Assembly: GCA_012728875.1 (NCBI GenBank) | Contig: JAAYEF010000029.1 | Coordinates: 62,001-126,000, forward strand | Source: Candidatus Cloacimonadota bacterium | GTDB taxonomy: Bacteria > Cloacimonadota > Cloacimonadia > Cloacimonadales > Cloacimonadaceae | Direction: 5' to 3' | Length of the DNA stretch: 64,000 bases | Shown: positions 27,001 through 35,714 of the stretch, in pieces | How positions within the stretch are numbered: the first letter of the stretch is position 1 | Layout of the letters: each line of letters begins with the position of its first letter | Made by a program: the position numbers and the translations under genes | The notes under the pieces: model-generated | Told to the model about the DNA's origin: nothing | Seen by the model: the letters and a program-made list of their open reading frames with translations, nothing else | Databases searched by the model: none

Positions 27001-29474
27001 ATCGAACCGATCCAGGAAATGGGCTGGTTTACCACCAGCAGGTCATTCAAAGTGGTCAATTCGCCATACAGCTCAAAAGCGCCAAAAACCGAGCTGTTGT
27101 TCACAGTGATGTTCAGGCTTCCGGTTTCGCCGGGATCCAGGACATTGTCGCCGCCTGCGCTCACCGTGTAGTTTGCCACATTCAGGTTGGCGTTGAAGGC
27201 TCCCAGGTGGAAAATTACATTTCTCACATTGCCTTCGGAGTCCGTCAGATCCAGACTGAATCGGCTGTCGTGGAAGGCGGAAATATTGTTGCCAAACTGG
27301 ATCAGGAAGGGGGTTTGGTTTATCCCGGCAACACTGGGGAGAAAATCATCGTAGCTGCTTTGCGCCTGGATCAGGGTCAGCATGGGATCGTTCGTGCCAA
27401 GCTGGGCGCTGATGCCTTGAATGCTTTCAGCGCTGCTGTTGTAAAGCTCCACAAACAGGGCGATGGTTTCTCCGGCGTTGATGAAGCCGTCGCTGTTTCC
27501 GCTGGAACCCTGGGTTCCATTGTCCAGCGTGGTTTTGGATGAAAATACCAGCGAACCTGTGGAATCGATATCGATGGTCTTTTGAGCGGGTTTGTAGTTT
27601 TGAGCGGAGGCGGTCACCACCAGGTTTGAAGTCACAAAGTTTGGCACATTCAGAACCACCATGCCGCTGGAATTGGTGAATCCGGTTGCCACCACATCTG
27701 CATAGCCGGGGCTGTAAAGAGTTACGCAGATATTTTCCAGAGGGTTTTGGTCTGGATCTGTAACCAGGATGTCCACCAACGGGGTCTGGCTTGGAATGTT
27801 TGTTGGCGCCTCGATCACAAGGCTTCCCGGGATGCCCACAAAGGCTTCCACGGTGGGGTCCCCCATCAGGTTGCACCAGTGTGCAGAGCTGTTGGATTGG
27901 CTTGAATTGCTTTGACCGTAAAGGTTTGAAAGATGGATGCGTCCGTTCAGGAGCGCCTGACCCATGTCTCTCATCCCATGCTGAAAAATGCCATTGAAAA
28001 TGCCTGTTGCCAAAGCGTTGTTCAGCATTGTGTGGGTGCCGGTGGTCGCCATTCCGATGGCTGTGATGGCGCCTTTGGGTTCAGCCTCCGTTCCCAGGCG
28101 GATGAAGTTTTCCGTAGTGCTGGTGGATCCATAATCTCCCGTGCTGCAGGTCAGCGTCACGGAATGGGGCATCCTGGGACCGTTTGAAAGCGCATTGCTG
28201 GGGCTCCAGCCGCTCATGCCCAGCCAGCCGCGGTAGTTGAAAAATGCCACACCCTGGTTGATGCCGGTGTTCATGGTGTTGGAAAAACCGCTGCTGTAGT
28301 TTTCAATGTATTCATAGTCCGGGTTTGCCTTTTGGCTGATTTCACGGACATATTTACAATTATAGATGGTCGAAATACCTGAACCGTGGGCAATGTCGCC
28401 AACCAGAAGGATGCGGTTCAGCCAGGCTGCCGCAGGGGGATTATTGTTCACGTTCTTTTCGTAGATGTAGATTTTCTGGAAAAGGGTGATGAGCTGGGAA
28501 AGGTTTTCAGCGGAAATGCGACCTATGAACACATCGCCCAGGAGGTCGCTTCCGGCAAGATGCGTGTAGGGATAATCTCCGATGCCGCTGTAGCCGCTGT
28601 AGGATTCGTTCCAAGCGGGAATGGCATAGCTGCCGCCGGTGTCGCCCAAAAGAATGATGTAGTCCGGCCTGGTTTCCGGATTGTTATATTGCGTTTGGAT
28701 ATAGTTTTTGATGGCGGAATTTGAGCTGCCCGCCTGAACGGTGCTGGCCACATTCACCAAAAAACCTTTCTGGCGCTTCCAGGCTACAAATTCATTCAAC
28801 TTGGTCAGAAAAACCTGATCGCTGCTGTTTCCGTGGATCAAAAGAATGCGGGCTTGGAGGTTGCTCGATCTCAAATGCCTGTAGTCGTCAAAGTTTGCAA
28901 TCTGAGCCTCATAGAGCTTTTCAAAGACAGGGCTGTAGCCGGCATAGTCCGGCAGTTCATTGATTCCCTGTTCCGGACTGAACTCCAGGCTGATCTGTAT
29001 GTCTTGATAAACAGCGAATTTATGAGCAAGTGGATCATATTGACAGGGGTTGACGCTGAGCTGAACCACTCTGAAGTCTCGCAGAATTGCCGGTTCAGAT
29101 GCCAAAACCAGGCTGGAAGGCTGCTGCAGGGCGTCATCCCGCTCTTCCCCATCGAGAGTGAAAAACTCCGGAGCATCGATGTATTCAACGCCTCCGTGGC
29201 TCCAGGAAAGTGTGTAATTTCCCTGAGGCGGAATTGCCACCATGGTGCTGAACAGGGGCAGACCTGCTTCGCCGGGGTCAGGATTGAAAGCCTTGTCCAT
29301 GCTGATGCTGGGAAGCATGCGGCCTTCAAATTCAAGCTCTTCAATCTTGAGCTGGGGAGTCTTGAGCTCAAGCTGAACGCGCTGGGCTGAAGAACCTTTC
29401 ACGCTGAAGGGAGCCGTTTGTGCGCTTAGAATGCATACGCTCAAAAGCAATGCCAAAATGCTGATTTGCTTCAT
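24081..29474 (-). CDS. Giant C25 (gingipain-like) surface protein with sorting domain
   Basis: A 1,797-residue secreted protein starting at ATG 29474 (AAAGGAA upstream). Order: signal peptide (about 1-20), a C25 propeptide-like region (about 20-200), a C25 caspase-fold domain (about 208-565), then tandem Ig-like and CARDB-like domains (PDPGETF, DPGETGS repeats), a nidogen-like stretch, a jelly-roll/MAM-like module ending GWFIDDV, fibronectin-like modules, and a C-terminal FlgD-like sorting domain (NYPNPFNPSTTIAFD onward). The cysteine of the catalytic pair seems present (TLTCSTGDYG), but the usual NYTGHG histidine site reads NYRGWLG. The domain may therefore be inactive or use another histidine. 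It probably sits at the cell surface. A terminator follows. Propeptide and propeller boundaries are approximate. Confidence 0.88.
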   Translation of the reverse strand: MKQISILALLLSVCILSAQTAPFSVKGSSAQRVQLELKTPQLKIEELEFEGRMLPSISMDKAFNPDPGEAGLPLFSTMVAIPPQGNYTLSWSHGGVEYIDAPEFFTLDGEERDDALQQPSSLVLASEPAILRDFRVVQLSVNPCQYDPLAHKFAVYQDIQISLEFSPEQGINELPDYAGYSPVFEKLYEAQIANFDDYRHLRSSNLQARILLIHGNSSDQVFLTKLNEFVAWKRQKGFLVNVASTVQAGSSNSAIKNYIQTQYNNPETRPDYIILLGDTGGSYAIPAWNESYSGYSGIGDYPYTHLAGSDLLGDVFIGRISAENLSQLITLFQKIYIYEKNVNNNPPAAAWLNRILLVGDIAHGSGISTIYNCKYVREISQKANPDYEYIENYSSGFSNTMNTGINQGVAFFNYRGWLGMSGWSPSNALSNGPRMPHSVTLTCSTGDYGSTSTTENFIRLGTEAEPKGAITAIGMATTGTHTMLNNALATGIFNGIFQHGMRDMGQALLNGRIHLSNLYGQSNSSQSNSSAHWCNLMGDPTVEAFVGIPGSLVIEAPTNIPSQTPLVDILVTDPDQNPLENICVTLYSPGYADVVATGFTNSSGMVVLNVPNFVTSNLVVTASAQNYKPAQKTIDIDSTGSLVFSSKTTLDNGTQGSSGNSDGFINAGETIALFVELYNSSAESIQGISAQLGTNDPMLTLIQAQSSYDDFLPSVAGINQTPFLIQFGNNISAFHDSRFSLDLTDSEGNVRNVIFHLGAFNANLNVANYTVSAGGDNVLDPGETGSLNITVNNSSVFGAFELYGELTTLNDLLVVNQPISWIGSISAGTSSSFTEGFEIFARPLLIPGMTIPLKLRLYNDQGFEQICHFSITIGKVSQNTPLGPDEYGYLIYDVSDTAFPDCPTYEWIEIVPNLGGGGSLIPGFNDAGSSSSEGDTDNSTVLKTVELPFNFRFYGEDYERITVCSNGFIAMGITEDGDFRNTSMPGVGGPSPMIAPFWDDLIIPSGAGIYQYHDVENHLFIIQWHNLKNGYNRTSEETFQVIFYDPMFYPTGLDDGMIKIQYKAFNNVDIGGSGYSPRHGQYATVGIRDHTGTRGLQYTYNNQYPPAAQPLGNQKALLITTTPVLFQHPHLVVDEIIIDDENGNSWLEPGESALLGIKLNNLGLDEASSVQINISTSSPHLSIENPQSDYPNIPGSGSGVNYTPIRVLVSSNCPGDASISLELSVSAANNSWVYPYSIIVKKPVIQMSGIFINDSTGNGNGMADPDETFTLVVNYSNHGNVEALNLTSNITCLSEHVSIVNPQQLIPFIPAGNTAQAAYTVSLSPNVIVGNNLTFYLTYLGDGVTAQNESILLNVGTTGMYEDFELNDGGFTAQPSNNGWQWGADNTVGAHSGTKVWGTQINQQYSSNANWTLTSPPVFIGDNFVLEFYHWYQTESNYDGGNVKASTNEGQTWTTLTPEGGYPTSNISALSGPGYSGSSGGWTLARFPLSQYNNQNVRFRWSFASDYSTNSEGWFIDDVQTTGFIPFAGKASGTIETSKPEEDFSQTAVFNDGDIICYPDSEGYYEFFLPTGEHKITATGPGYLEQSVQPIALNLQNPSAELDFFLHWFQPVEDLQFSVEEDLLTLNWQPPQDGVVSYKIIRKLNSGKYEQIAQTQEAQYLETLFVEGDYRYQVVACYENGESVESEPVSFAYPYVSQDDPQTPPLVSRLHQNYPNPFNPSTTIAFDLALPANVELCIYNVKGQLVRELSRGSLPAGNHNVVWDGRDLNGKAAASGIYFIRLQSPVLNSTRKAVLLK

Positions 29475-29532
29475 CAAAATTTCCTTTGTTGGTGACGGCT
29501 TAAGCTATGCCGTGGCTGATATTTATTGTGAG

Positions 29533-29555
29533 AAAAAACCGGGTTTTCAGCCCGG
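29533..29555 (-). terminator. Terminator after the LVIVD lipoprotein gene
   Basis: On the minus strand CCGGG (29555-29551) pairs with CCCGG (29543-29539) across a seven-base loop and is followed by six T (29538-29533). It separates the lipoprotein gene from the C25-protein gene. Confidence 0.75.
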
Positions 29556-29586
29556 ATTATTGTTGTTTTTAGTTAAAGCATTTGCA

Positions 29587-30612
29587 TCATTGAAAGCGAT
29601 AGATCACGACACCCTTGTCGCGCGCAGCCACCAGCAGCAGGTCGTCACAAAACTTTGCATTGTTTGTGTAACCCAGAGTGGTGATGTTTTGAAGCAGGCG
29701 CGGATTAGCCGGATTGCTGGCATCGAACAAATAGATCCCGCCGCCGCCAGAGCTGACCACGGCGTGGTTTCCTTTCAGGTCCACCGTTGTGGCATAGCCC
29801 GTGGTGTCGAAAGTGCTCACCAGAATGGGCCAGGTGGGGTCGGCAATATTCACCACGCAAAGCCCCGCCTGACGGCAAGCCAGCCAGGCATAATTTCCTT
29901 TCACCTTCACATACAGCGCTTCGCCGGGAAGGGTGAGTTCGCTCAATTTTTGCTGACTTTGACGATCGTAGATCATCAGACCGCGCTGTCCCATTGCCAG
30001 AAAAACATGGGTTTGATTTGCATCCACGTGTTCCGGAACCCAGGGTGTGGTCACGATGTTATAGTCTGAACCCACATAGGAATAGCCGTTGTAGCGAGTG
30101 TAGCGGGCACGGGGTTCGGATCCACCCACGCTGAAAAAACCCTCGATGATGTTTTCATCGGTGGGGTTTTCGATGGCTTGGAAAAATATTGATTTCAGAT
30201 TGTCGGAGCCGCCGGTGATGGAATCCAGCAGGCGCAGGGAATCCGGATTGGAATAGTCAATCACGCGGATTTTGTCGGCAGCCCAATACTCGCTGGCAAA
30301 CAGTATCTTGTGTTTCCCAACTGCGGAAACTCCGCGAATCCTTGCCATCACGGCATCCGCGCTCGGGGGGTTCACTTCCGGCCACCAGCGGTGACTGAAA
30401 TCGTTGCGGTCGATCACGGAAATGCCGCCCTGATCCTGGGCCACAAAAATCCAGTCATCGTCAAAAGACAGGTCCATCGGGTTTCCCGCCACACTGATCT
30501 GTTTGACCAGGCTAAGCAGCTCCGGATCCTGCCAGGCAGGGTTGCGTTTGGCACATCCGATCAGCAACAGCAGCGCCGCCGCGATCAAAACCACTAATCT
30601 TCTCAGCTTCAC
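29587..30612 (-). CDS. LVIVD-repeat beta-propeller lipoprotein
   Basis: A 341-residue lipoprotein. I chose GTG 30612 because GGGAGG lies about eight bases upstream and the protein then begins with a proper lipoprotein signal ending LLLIGC (C20). A longer open frame runs upstream but would place this signal internally. The rest is made of repeated LVIVD-type blades (such as ISVIDRND, IRVIDYSN, LCVVNIAD, IYLFDAS), each about 40-50 residues, forming a beta-propeller. Such proteins are anchored in the envelope and their ligands are mostly unknown. It precedes the C25 protein on the same strand but is separated from it by a terminator. It is divergent from the CsgG-like gene. Confidence 0.82.
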   Translation of the reverse strand: MKLRRLVVLIAAALLLLIGCAKRNPAWQDPELLSLVKQISVAGNPMDLSFDDDWIFVAQDQGGISVIDRNDFSHRWWPEVNPPSADAVMARIRGVSAVGKHKILFASEYWAADKIRVIDYSNPDSLRLLDSITGGSDNLKSIFFQAIENPTDENIIEGFFSVGGSEPRARYTRYNGYSYVGSDYNIVTTPWVPEHVDANQTHVFLAMGQRGLMIYDRQSQQKLSELTLPGEALYVKVKGNYAWLACRQAGLCVVNIADPTWPILVSTFDTTGYATTVDLKGNHAVVSSGGGGIYLFDASNPANPRLLQNITTLGYTNNAKFCDDLLLVAARDKGVVIYRFQ

Positions 30613-30820
30613 TCTTCCTCCCAAATCATCTTTCTTGTGTGAGTGTCGTGCATATACATGATGCAAAAACCGTTCCGAATTCCAAGCCACCTTGGCAGAA
30701 TGGGTTGAAAAGTCCATGCCATGAGGCCTGCTCCAGTTTTTGCGTAAATTCTGCTTGACAAAGCAGTGGCTTTTTCGCTTGTGGAAATCCAAAAGAATAA
30801 ATTTCATGCAAGGAGGAAAA

Positions 30821-32119
30821 TTGACGAAAGCCAAAAGGTTTGCCAGCGCTGCTCTCATCCTGATGCTGCTCTTTGGTGCGGCTTGCAGCAAAACCAGAAC
30901 CCAATACCGTCAGGCGGCACGCGACTTCCGAAAAGGTGAGTTGGATTCCTCCTTTGCCAGCGGTGTGGAGATCCTGAACCGCAAACCCAACCACAAAAAA
31001 AGCCAGATCCTGCTCACCAAAGCCTGGCCCCGCATCCTTTTTGAAGCGGATGAGCGCCTGCGCAAGCTGAACTCCCTACCCCGCGAACAGGCTTTGGAAC
31101 AAGCCATCCCAGAATATGAGCATCTGCTGGAACAGCAAAACCTTTTGAATACCGTCCATCCCTTCATAAGCGCCAAAACCGGTGAAAAAATCGAGCTTGA
31201 ACAGCGGGATTTTGCACAAAACCTTGCCACCGCAAAGGCTGAAGCAGCGGAAATCCACTATCAAAGGGCTCTGGTGACCCTTTCCTTGAACGACGACCCC
31301 GACTCCCACAAAAAAGCATATCAAGAACTGAAAGCCGTTGTGGACCTCATTCCCAACTATAAAAATGCGCCCGAACTCATGGCACGTTCCAGGCAGTCCG
31401 CCGTCAAGCGCATTGCGGTGGGAAACTTTGAGGATAAATCCGGCAGCCGTCAAAAATATGGCAGTTTGATCGACCTTCTTTCAGACATGCTGATCGCCAA
31501 ACTCATCCGGGACAGTGAGATACAAAAACATTGGGACATCGTGAGCCGGGAGGATATCGAAGCCCTCTTGATCGAACAGCAGTTCGGCAATCCTCAATCC
31601 CCAAACTTTCAGGACGACGACATTTTATCAAACTTTCTCACAGCCCACGAAATCATCACCGGGAAAATCATCCAGGTGAACTATGTGCCTGAACGCACCA
31701 GCGAAATTGACCTGAAAGAAACCAAAAACATCATCACCGGCAAAGAGACCTATTACACGGAAAAAGGCAAAAAAAGGGAACGCGAAGTCCACAGCGACAT
31801 CAGTTGCAGCTACACAAAATACACCAAAACCGTTTCCGTGCGCGTGACCGCCACCTTCAGCCTGATCGAGGTCAATACTGGGATTTTGAAAGATAAGGAC
31901 ACCGTGACCGCAGAATATATCTGGACTGGAGAATGGGCAAGGGTAAACAACAGCGGCGACGAACGTGCCCTCTCGGATGAAACCCTGGCGCTGATTCGTA
32001 AAATGGAACCCTTTGCCCCCGAAGAAACAGACTTGGTGAACTTTGCCATGGACGCCCTCAGCGACAAGATCGTGGCAAGATTCCGCGCCCATGTAAAATC
32101 CCTTGGGGTTGGCTTCTAA
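30821..32119 (+). CDS. CsgG-like lipoprotein
   Basis: A 432-residue lipoprotein read from TTG 30821, which has AAGGAGG at 30810-30816; this start gives a clean lipobox (FGAAC, cysteine 22). An ATG at 30806 lacks a binding site. Residues about 30-190 are helical and TPR-like. From about 193 (VKRIAVGNFEDKSG) the pattern matches CsgG-type outer-membrane lipoproteins: an assembly beta-strand, SDMLIAKLI, a VSREDIEALLIEQ segment, and beta-hairpins with a lysine- and tyrosine-rich insert (about 320-350). CsgG exports curli subunits through an outer-membrane pore, but many relatives outside that system have unknown roles. No curli genes are nearby, so export of a different substrate or a signalling role is possible. 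Confidence 0.72.
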   Translation: MTKAKRFASAALILMLLFGAACSKTRTQYRQAARDFRKGELDSSFASGVEILNRKPNHKKSQILLTKAWPRILFEADERLRKLNSLPREQALEQAIPEYEHLLEQQNLLNTVHPFISAKTGEKIELEQRDFAQNLATAKAEAAEIHYQRALVTLSLNDDPDSHKKAYQELKAVVDLIPNYKNAPELMARSRQSAVKRIAVGNFEDKSGSRQKYGSLIDLLSDMLIAKLIRDSEIQKHWDIVSREDIEALLIEQQFGNPQSPNFQDDDILSNFLTAHEIITGKIIQVNYVPERTSEIDLKETKNIITGKETYYTEKGKKREREVHSDISCSYTKYTKTVSVRVTATFSLIEVNTGILKDKDTVTAEYIWTGEWARVNNSGDERALSDETLALIRKMEPFAPEETDLVNFAMDALSDKIVARFRAHVKSLGVGF

Positions 32120-32373
32120 GTATTAGCCTAAAACATATATCCATATCCCTGAACCAAACTCCTCTTCCCTTTACTTTTATTCCTTGGTGGGCATTGAAGT
32201 CTGTATTTTCTCAAGTTCCCTTTTCCCAAAAATCCCCTCGTTTTCAGCCGGATGATTTTTTGAAAAAGCAGGGCGGTTGAAAAAATCTCTTTTTACTTTG
32301 AGGAAAGCATTGACAATACAGCCGATGCCAAAAGATGGTACAAAAAAATTAAATACATGATGTGGAGACATTT

Positions 32374-33324
32374 ATGAAAAACATCCTCGTTCTTGGGGCT
32401 GCCGGACAGATCGGTTCGGAACTTGTGCCCTACCTCAGAAACATCTACGGCGCTCAAAACGTTGTCGCCACCTATCGCAGCACCCCGCTGATCCCTGAAA
32501 TCATGGAAGGCGGACCCTGTGAAAATATGGATGCCATGGATGCGGAAAGAATGATGTCCGTGGTGAAAAAATATGATATCGACACCATTGTGAACCTTGT
32601 TGCTGTTCTTTCCGCCGTTGGCGAATCCAAGCCCACCCTGGCATGGAAGATCAATATGGAAAGCATGATCAATTCCCTGGAAGTTGCCCGCGAAACCAAA
32701 GCTGCAGTGTTTTTACCCTCCTCCATCGGCGCCTTTGGACCAAATACCCCGATGGATAACACTCCGCAGGACACTTTGATGCGTCCCTCCACCATCTATG
32801 GAATTTCCAAAGTTGCTGCCGAACTTTTGGGAGACTACTATTTTGTGAAATACGGCGTTGATTGCCGCGGACTGCGCTATCCCGGCATCATTTCAAACGT
32901 GACCCTGCCCGGCGGCGGAACCACGGACTATGCCGTTGAAATCTACTATGAAGCTATCAAAAACAAAAAATACACCTGCAACCTGGGTGCCGGCACATTT
33001 TTGGACATGATGTATATGCCGGATGCGCTGAGAGCCTTGGTGGAACTGATGGAAGCCGATCCCGCCAAGCTGGTGCACCGCAACTGCTTCAACGTTTCCG
33101 CCATGAGTTTCGACCCCGAAATGATTGCCGCCGAGATCAAAAAGCACATTCCCGACTTTGCGATGGACTACAACGTTGACCCCGTGAAACAGGCAATCGC
33201 AAACAGCTGGCCAAACTATATGGACCACAGCGCCGCACAGCAGGAATGGGGCTGGAAGCCTGAATATGACCTTGGCTCGATGACAGCGGACATGCTGAAA
33301 ATCCTTGGCGCGAGGCTTGCATAG
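32374..33324 (+). CDS. tdh: NAD-dependent L-threonine 3-dehydrogenase (SDR type)
   Basis: Oxidises L-threonine to 2-amino-3-oxobutyrate, which is then split to glycine and acetyl-CoA. The 316-residue protein has the Rossmann motif GAAGQIG (8-14), an S116/S117, Y142-x3-K146 active site, and the substrate-loop motif LPGGGTTDYA that marks the epimerase-like threonine dehydrogenases found in Flavobacterium and animals. I use ATG 32374 because GTGGAGA at 32362-32368 is well placed for it; an upstream in-frame GTG falls within that site. Threonine breakdown fits an amino-acid-fermenting lifestyle. The Gfo/Idh/MocA gene follows after three bases. Confidence 0.9.
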   Translation: MKNILVLGAAGQIGSELVPYLRNIYGAQNVVATYRSTPLIPEIMEGGPCENMDAMDAERMMSVVKKYDIDTIVNLVAVLSAVGESKPTLAWKINMESMINSLEVARETKAAVFLPSSIGAFGPNTPMDNTPQDTLMRPSTIYGISKVAAELLGDYYFVKYGVDCRGLRYPGIISNVTLPGGGTTDYAVEIYYEAIKNKKYTCNLGAGTFLDMMYMPDALRALVELMEADPAKLVHRNCFNVSAMSFDPEMIAAEIKKHIPDFAMDYNVDPVKQAIANSWPNYMDHSAAQQEWGWKPEYDLGSMTADMLKILGARLA

Positions 33325-33327
33325 AGG

Positions 33328-34323
33328 ATGCTCAAAATTGGCATAGCCGGCATGGGCCGTCTGGGCCGTTTTCATGCCGGCAAGCTGCAAAATAACCCAT
33401 CAGTCTGCCTGGAAGGATGCTTCGACATCATTTCCGAGCGCAATCACGCTGCGACTCAGGATTTTAAGATCCGCGCCTTTGGCAGCTTTGAAGAATTGCT
33501 TGAAAATGTGGATGCCGTGGACATCGTTGCCACCACCAGCGCACACTTTGAACTTGCCAAAGCGGCGCTTCTTGCGGGCAAGCCCATTTTTGTGGAAAAG
33601 CCCCTCTGCGCCGAGCTTTGGCAGGCTCAGGATCTGGTTTCACTCGCTCAAGCGCGCAGCTTGAAAATCCAGGTGGGACACATCGAGCGCTTCAACCCCA
33701 TCATCCAGAAAGCCATGGATTTTATCCAGAAGCCGCTTTTCATTGAAGCAAGCCGCGTTTCGCCTTTCCAGCCGCGTGGAACCGATGTTTCCGTTGTTTT
33801 GGACCTTATGATCCACGACATCGACCTCATTCTCGGTTTCACTCAAAGCCCCGTTACCGCAGTTCACGCCAGTGGAGTCGGAATTTTGAGCAGCAGCTTG
33901 GATATCGCCAGCGCCAGAATCGAATTTGCCAACGGAGCCTTGGCAAACGTAACCTCTTCCCGTGTGGCTTTGAAGCAGGAACGTCAATTCCGCATTTTCC
34001 AGCGAGATGCCTACCTTTCCCTGGATCTCATTTCCAAAACCGGAGTCTTGATCAAGAAGAACAAAGACGCTCACGATCTTTTTCAGACAGACGAGGGAAA
34101 ACCACCTTCACAAGCCGAAGCCATGAAGCTTTTCGATGTCCAAAAACTGGATGCCAGCGAGGCTGAAGATGCGCTGCAGATGGAACTTGATCAGTGGGTG
34201 GAATCGATTTTGCAAGATAAAGAACCCGTGGTGGATGGAAAAGCAGGTCTGCGTGCGCTCGAAGCCGCCGTGCTGATCACCAATGCCATCAAAAAACAAT
34301 CCAAATTCGAGGACAAACCGTGA
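33328..34323 (+). CDS. Gfo/Idh/MocA family oxidoreductase
   Basis: A 331-residue NAD(P)-dependent sugar dehydrogenase-like protein. The Rossmann motif GIAGMGRLGRFH is at residues 5-16, the conserved EKPLC (90-94) follows FVEKP, and the VGHIERFNP segment (about 116-124) is typical of members acting on nucleotide sugars. The C-terminal alpha/beta domain carries HDIDLILG. Members close to GnnA convert UDP-GlcNAc to a 3-keto sugar for 3-amino lipid A, and lpxK is present elsewhere in the window, but this assignment is inference. It overlaps asnS by four bases (ATGA-type) and follows tdh by three bases. Confidence 0.85.
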   Translation: MLKIGIAGMGRLGRFHAGKLQNNPSVCLEGCFDIISERNHAATQDFKIRAFGSFEELLENVDAVDIVATTSAHFELAKAALLAGKPIFVEKPLCAELWQAQDLVSLAQARSLKIQVGHIERFNPIIQKAMDFIQKPLFIEASRVSPFQPRGTDVSVVLDLMIHDIDLILGFTQSPVTAVHASGVGILSSSLDIASARIEFANGALANVTSSRVALKQERQFRIFQRDAYLSLDLISKTGVLIKKNKDAHDLFQTDEGKPPSQAEAMKLFDVQKLDASEAEDALQMELDQWVESILQDKEPVVDGKAGLRALEAAVLITNAIKKQSKFEDKP

Positions 34324-35615
34324 AAAATATATTCATTTCAGATATTGCCGCCCACGAGGGCGAAGAAATCATCCTGCGCGGCTGGGTGCGTCACATCCGG
34401 CACAGCGGAAAGCTGCTTTTCATCAACCTGCGCGACGGCACCGGCGAACTGCAGTGTGTTGCCTTTGCACCTGAGCTTGGTGAAGAAGCATTCGAAACCG
34501 CCAAAAAACTGACTCTGGAATCCTCCGTGATCATCGCAGGAACCCCCAAGCCGCACCAAAAGCAGGCTGGAAAGTTTGAACTTTCGGTGAAAACCATTAC
34601 CCCCATCCAGATTGCACAGGACTACCCCATCGGCAAAAAAGAACACGGACCTGATTTCCTGCTTTCAAACCGTCATCTGTGGATTCGTTCCTCAAAACAG
34701 TGGGCTATCCTGCGCATCCGCCACACCGTTTATTATGCCATCTGCGACTACCTGAACGAAAACCACTTCTTCCGTTTCGACAGTCCCATCCTCACCCCCA
34801 ACGCCTGTGAAGGCACCACCACCCTGTTCGAAGTTGACTATTTCGACGAAGGAAAAGCCTATCTCTCGCAGTCTGGCCAGCTTTATCTGGAAACCGGAAT
34901 CATGAGCCTGGGCAGGGTTTACGACTTCGGTCCCGTTTTTCGTGCGGAACGCTCCAAAACCAGAAAACACCTCACCGAATTTTGGATGATGGACGCCGAG
35001 GCAGCCTTTGTGGAACACGATGAAAATATGCAGATCCAGGAAGGCCTGATCCGCTATGTGATCCGCCGGGTTTTGAAAGACTGCGCCGCCGAACTGGCAA
35101 TCCTGGAACGCAATGTGGAAAACTTGAAAGCCGCAGACGCGCCATTTGGCAGAATGAGCCACCGCGAAGCGGTTGAATTTCTACGTTCCAAGGGCAGCGA
35201 AATCGACAACGGCAGCGACCTTGGCGCCGCGGATGAACTGATGCTCACGCAGGATTCGCCTGTTCCCATTTTCATCGACAGATGGCCAAAGGACATCAAG
35301 GCTTTTTACATGAAGCGCGCTCCCGAGGATCCGAATCTCGTTTTGGGCAACGACCTCATCGCGCCTGAAGGATACGGTGAGATCATTGGCGGCTCGCAGC
35401 GCGAAGACGATCACGACCTCCTCCAGCAGCGCATGGAAGCGGAAAAGATGTCCCTAGATGAATACCAGTGGTTTTTGGACCTGCGCAAATATGGCAGCGT
35501 GCCCCACAGCGGCTTTGGCATCGGCTTTGAACGCTTGGTTTCCTGGATGGGCGGAGTTGCCCACATCCGTGAAACCATCCCCTTCCCCAGGATGATCTAT
35601 CGCATCTATCCATAA
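34320..35615 (+). CDS. asnS: Asparaginyl-tRNA synthetase
   Basis: Charges tRNA-Asn. The 431-residue length is normal. An OB-fold anticodon-binding domain (about 1-100, RGWVRHIRHSGKLLFINLRDG) leads to a class IIb core with motif 2 (VYDFGPVFRAERSKTRKHLTEFWMMD split around residue 200-225) and motif 3 (GFGIGFERLVSW). The HLTEFWMMD sequence after motif 2 fits AsnRS rather than AspRS, which also lacks the GAD insertion here. It is coupled to the preceding oxidoreductase gene. Confidence 0.92.
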   Translation: MKNIFISDIAAHEGEEIILRGWVRHIRHSGKLLFINLRDGTGELQCVAFAPELGEEAFETAKKLTLESSVIIAGTPKPHQKQAGKFELSVKTITPIQIAQDYPIGKKEHGPDFLLSNRHLWIRSSKQWAILRIRHTVYYAICDYLNENHFFRFDSPILTPNACEGTTTLFEVDYFDEGKAYLSQSGQLYLETGIMSLGRVYDFGPVFRAERSKTRKHLTEFWMMDAEAAFVEHDENMQIQEGLIRYVIRRVLKDCAAELAILERNVENLKAADAPFGRMSHREAVEFLRSKGSEIDNGSDLGAADELMLTQDSPVPIFIDRWPKDIKAFYMKRAPEDPNLVLGNDLIAPEGYGEIIGGSQREDDHDLLQQRMEAEKMSLDEYQWFLDLRKYGSVPHSGFGIGFERLVSWMGGVAHIRETIPFPRMIYRIYP

Positions 35616-35619
35616 AGCA

Positions 35620-35680
35620 AAGTTCCGTTTTCCACGTTCCCCGCTGCCAAATCCGATCTTGAACCGGAACGGAGCTTTTT
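35620..35680 (+). terminator. Possible terminator after asnS
   Basis: AAGTTCCGTT at 35620-35629 can pair with AACGGAGCTT at 35668-35677 (one G-U pair), followed by T residues. The 38-base loop makes this less convincing than other terminators in the window. Confidence 0.4.
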
Positions 35681-35714
35681 GAAATTTTAAAAATAAGAAA
35701 CTGGAGAATAGATA

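Noticed and set aside
25914-27542. A 542-codon open frame on the plus strand
   Set aside because: It lies wholly antisense to the C25 surface protein gene, has no ribosome binding site or known motifs, and is explained by codon bias of the real gene.
30613-30891. Longer amino end of the LVIVD lipoprotein
   Set aside because: It would bury the lipoprotein signal in the middle of the protein; GTG 30612 has a proper ribosome binding site.
32311-32340. Promoter for tdh at TTGACA 32311
   Set aside because: Best -10 candidate GATGGT has an 18-base spacer and only three matches; too weak to list.
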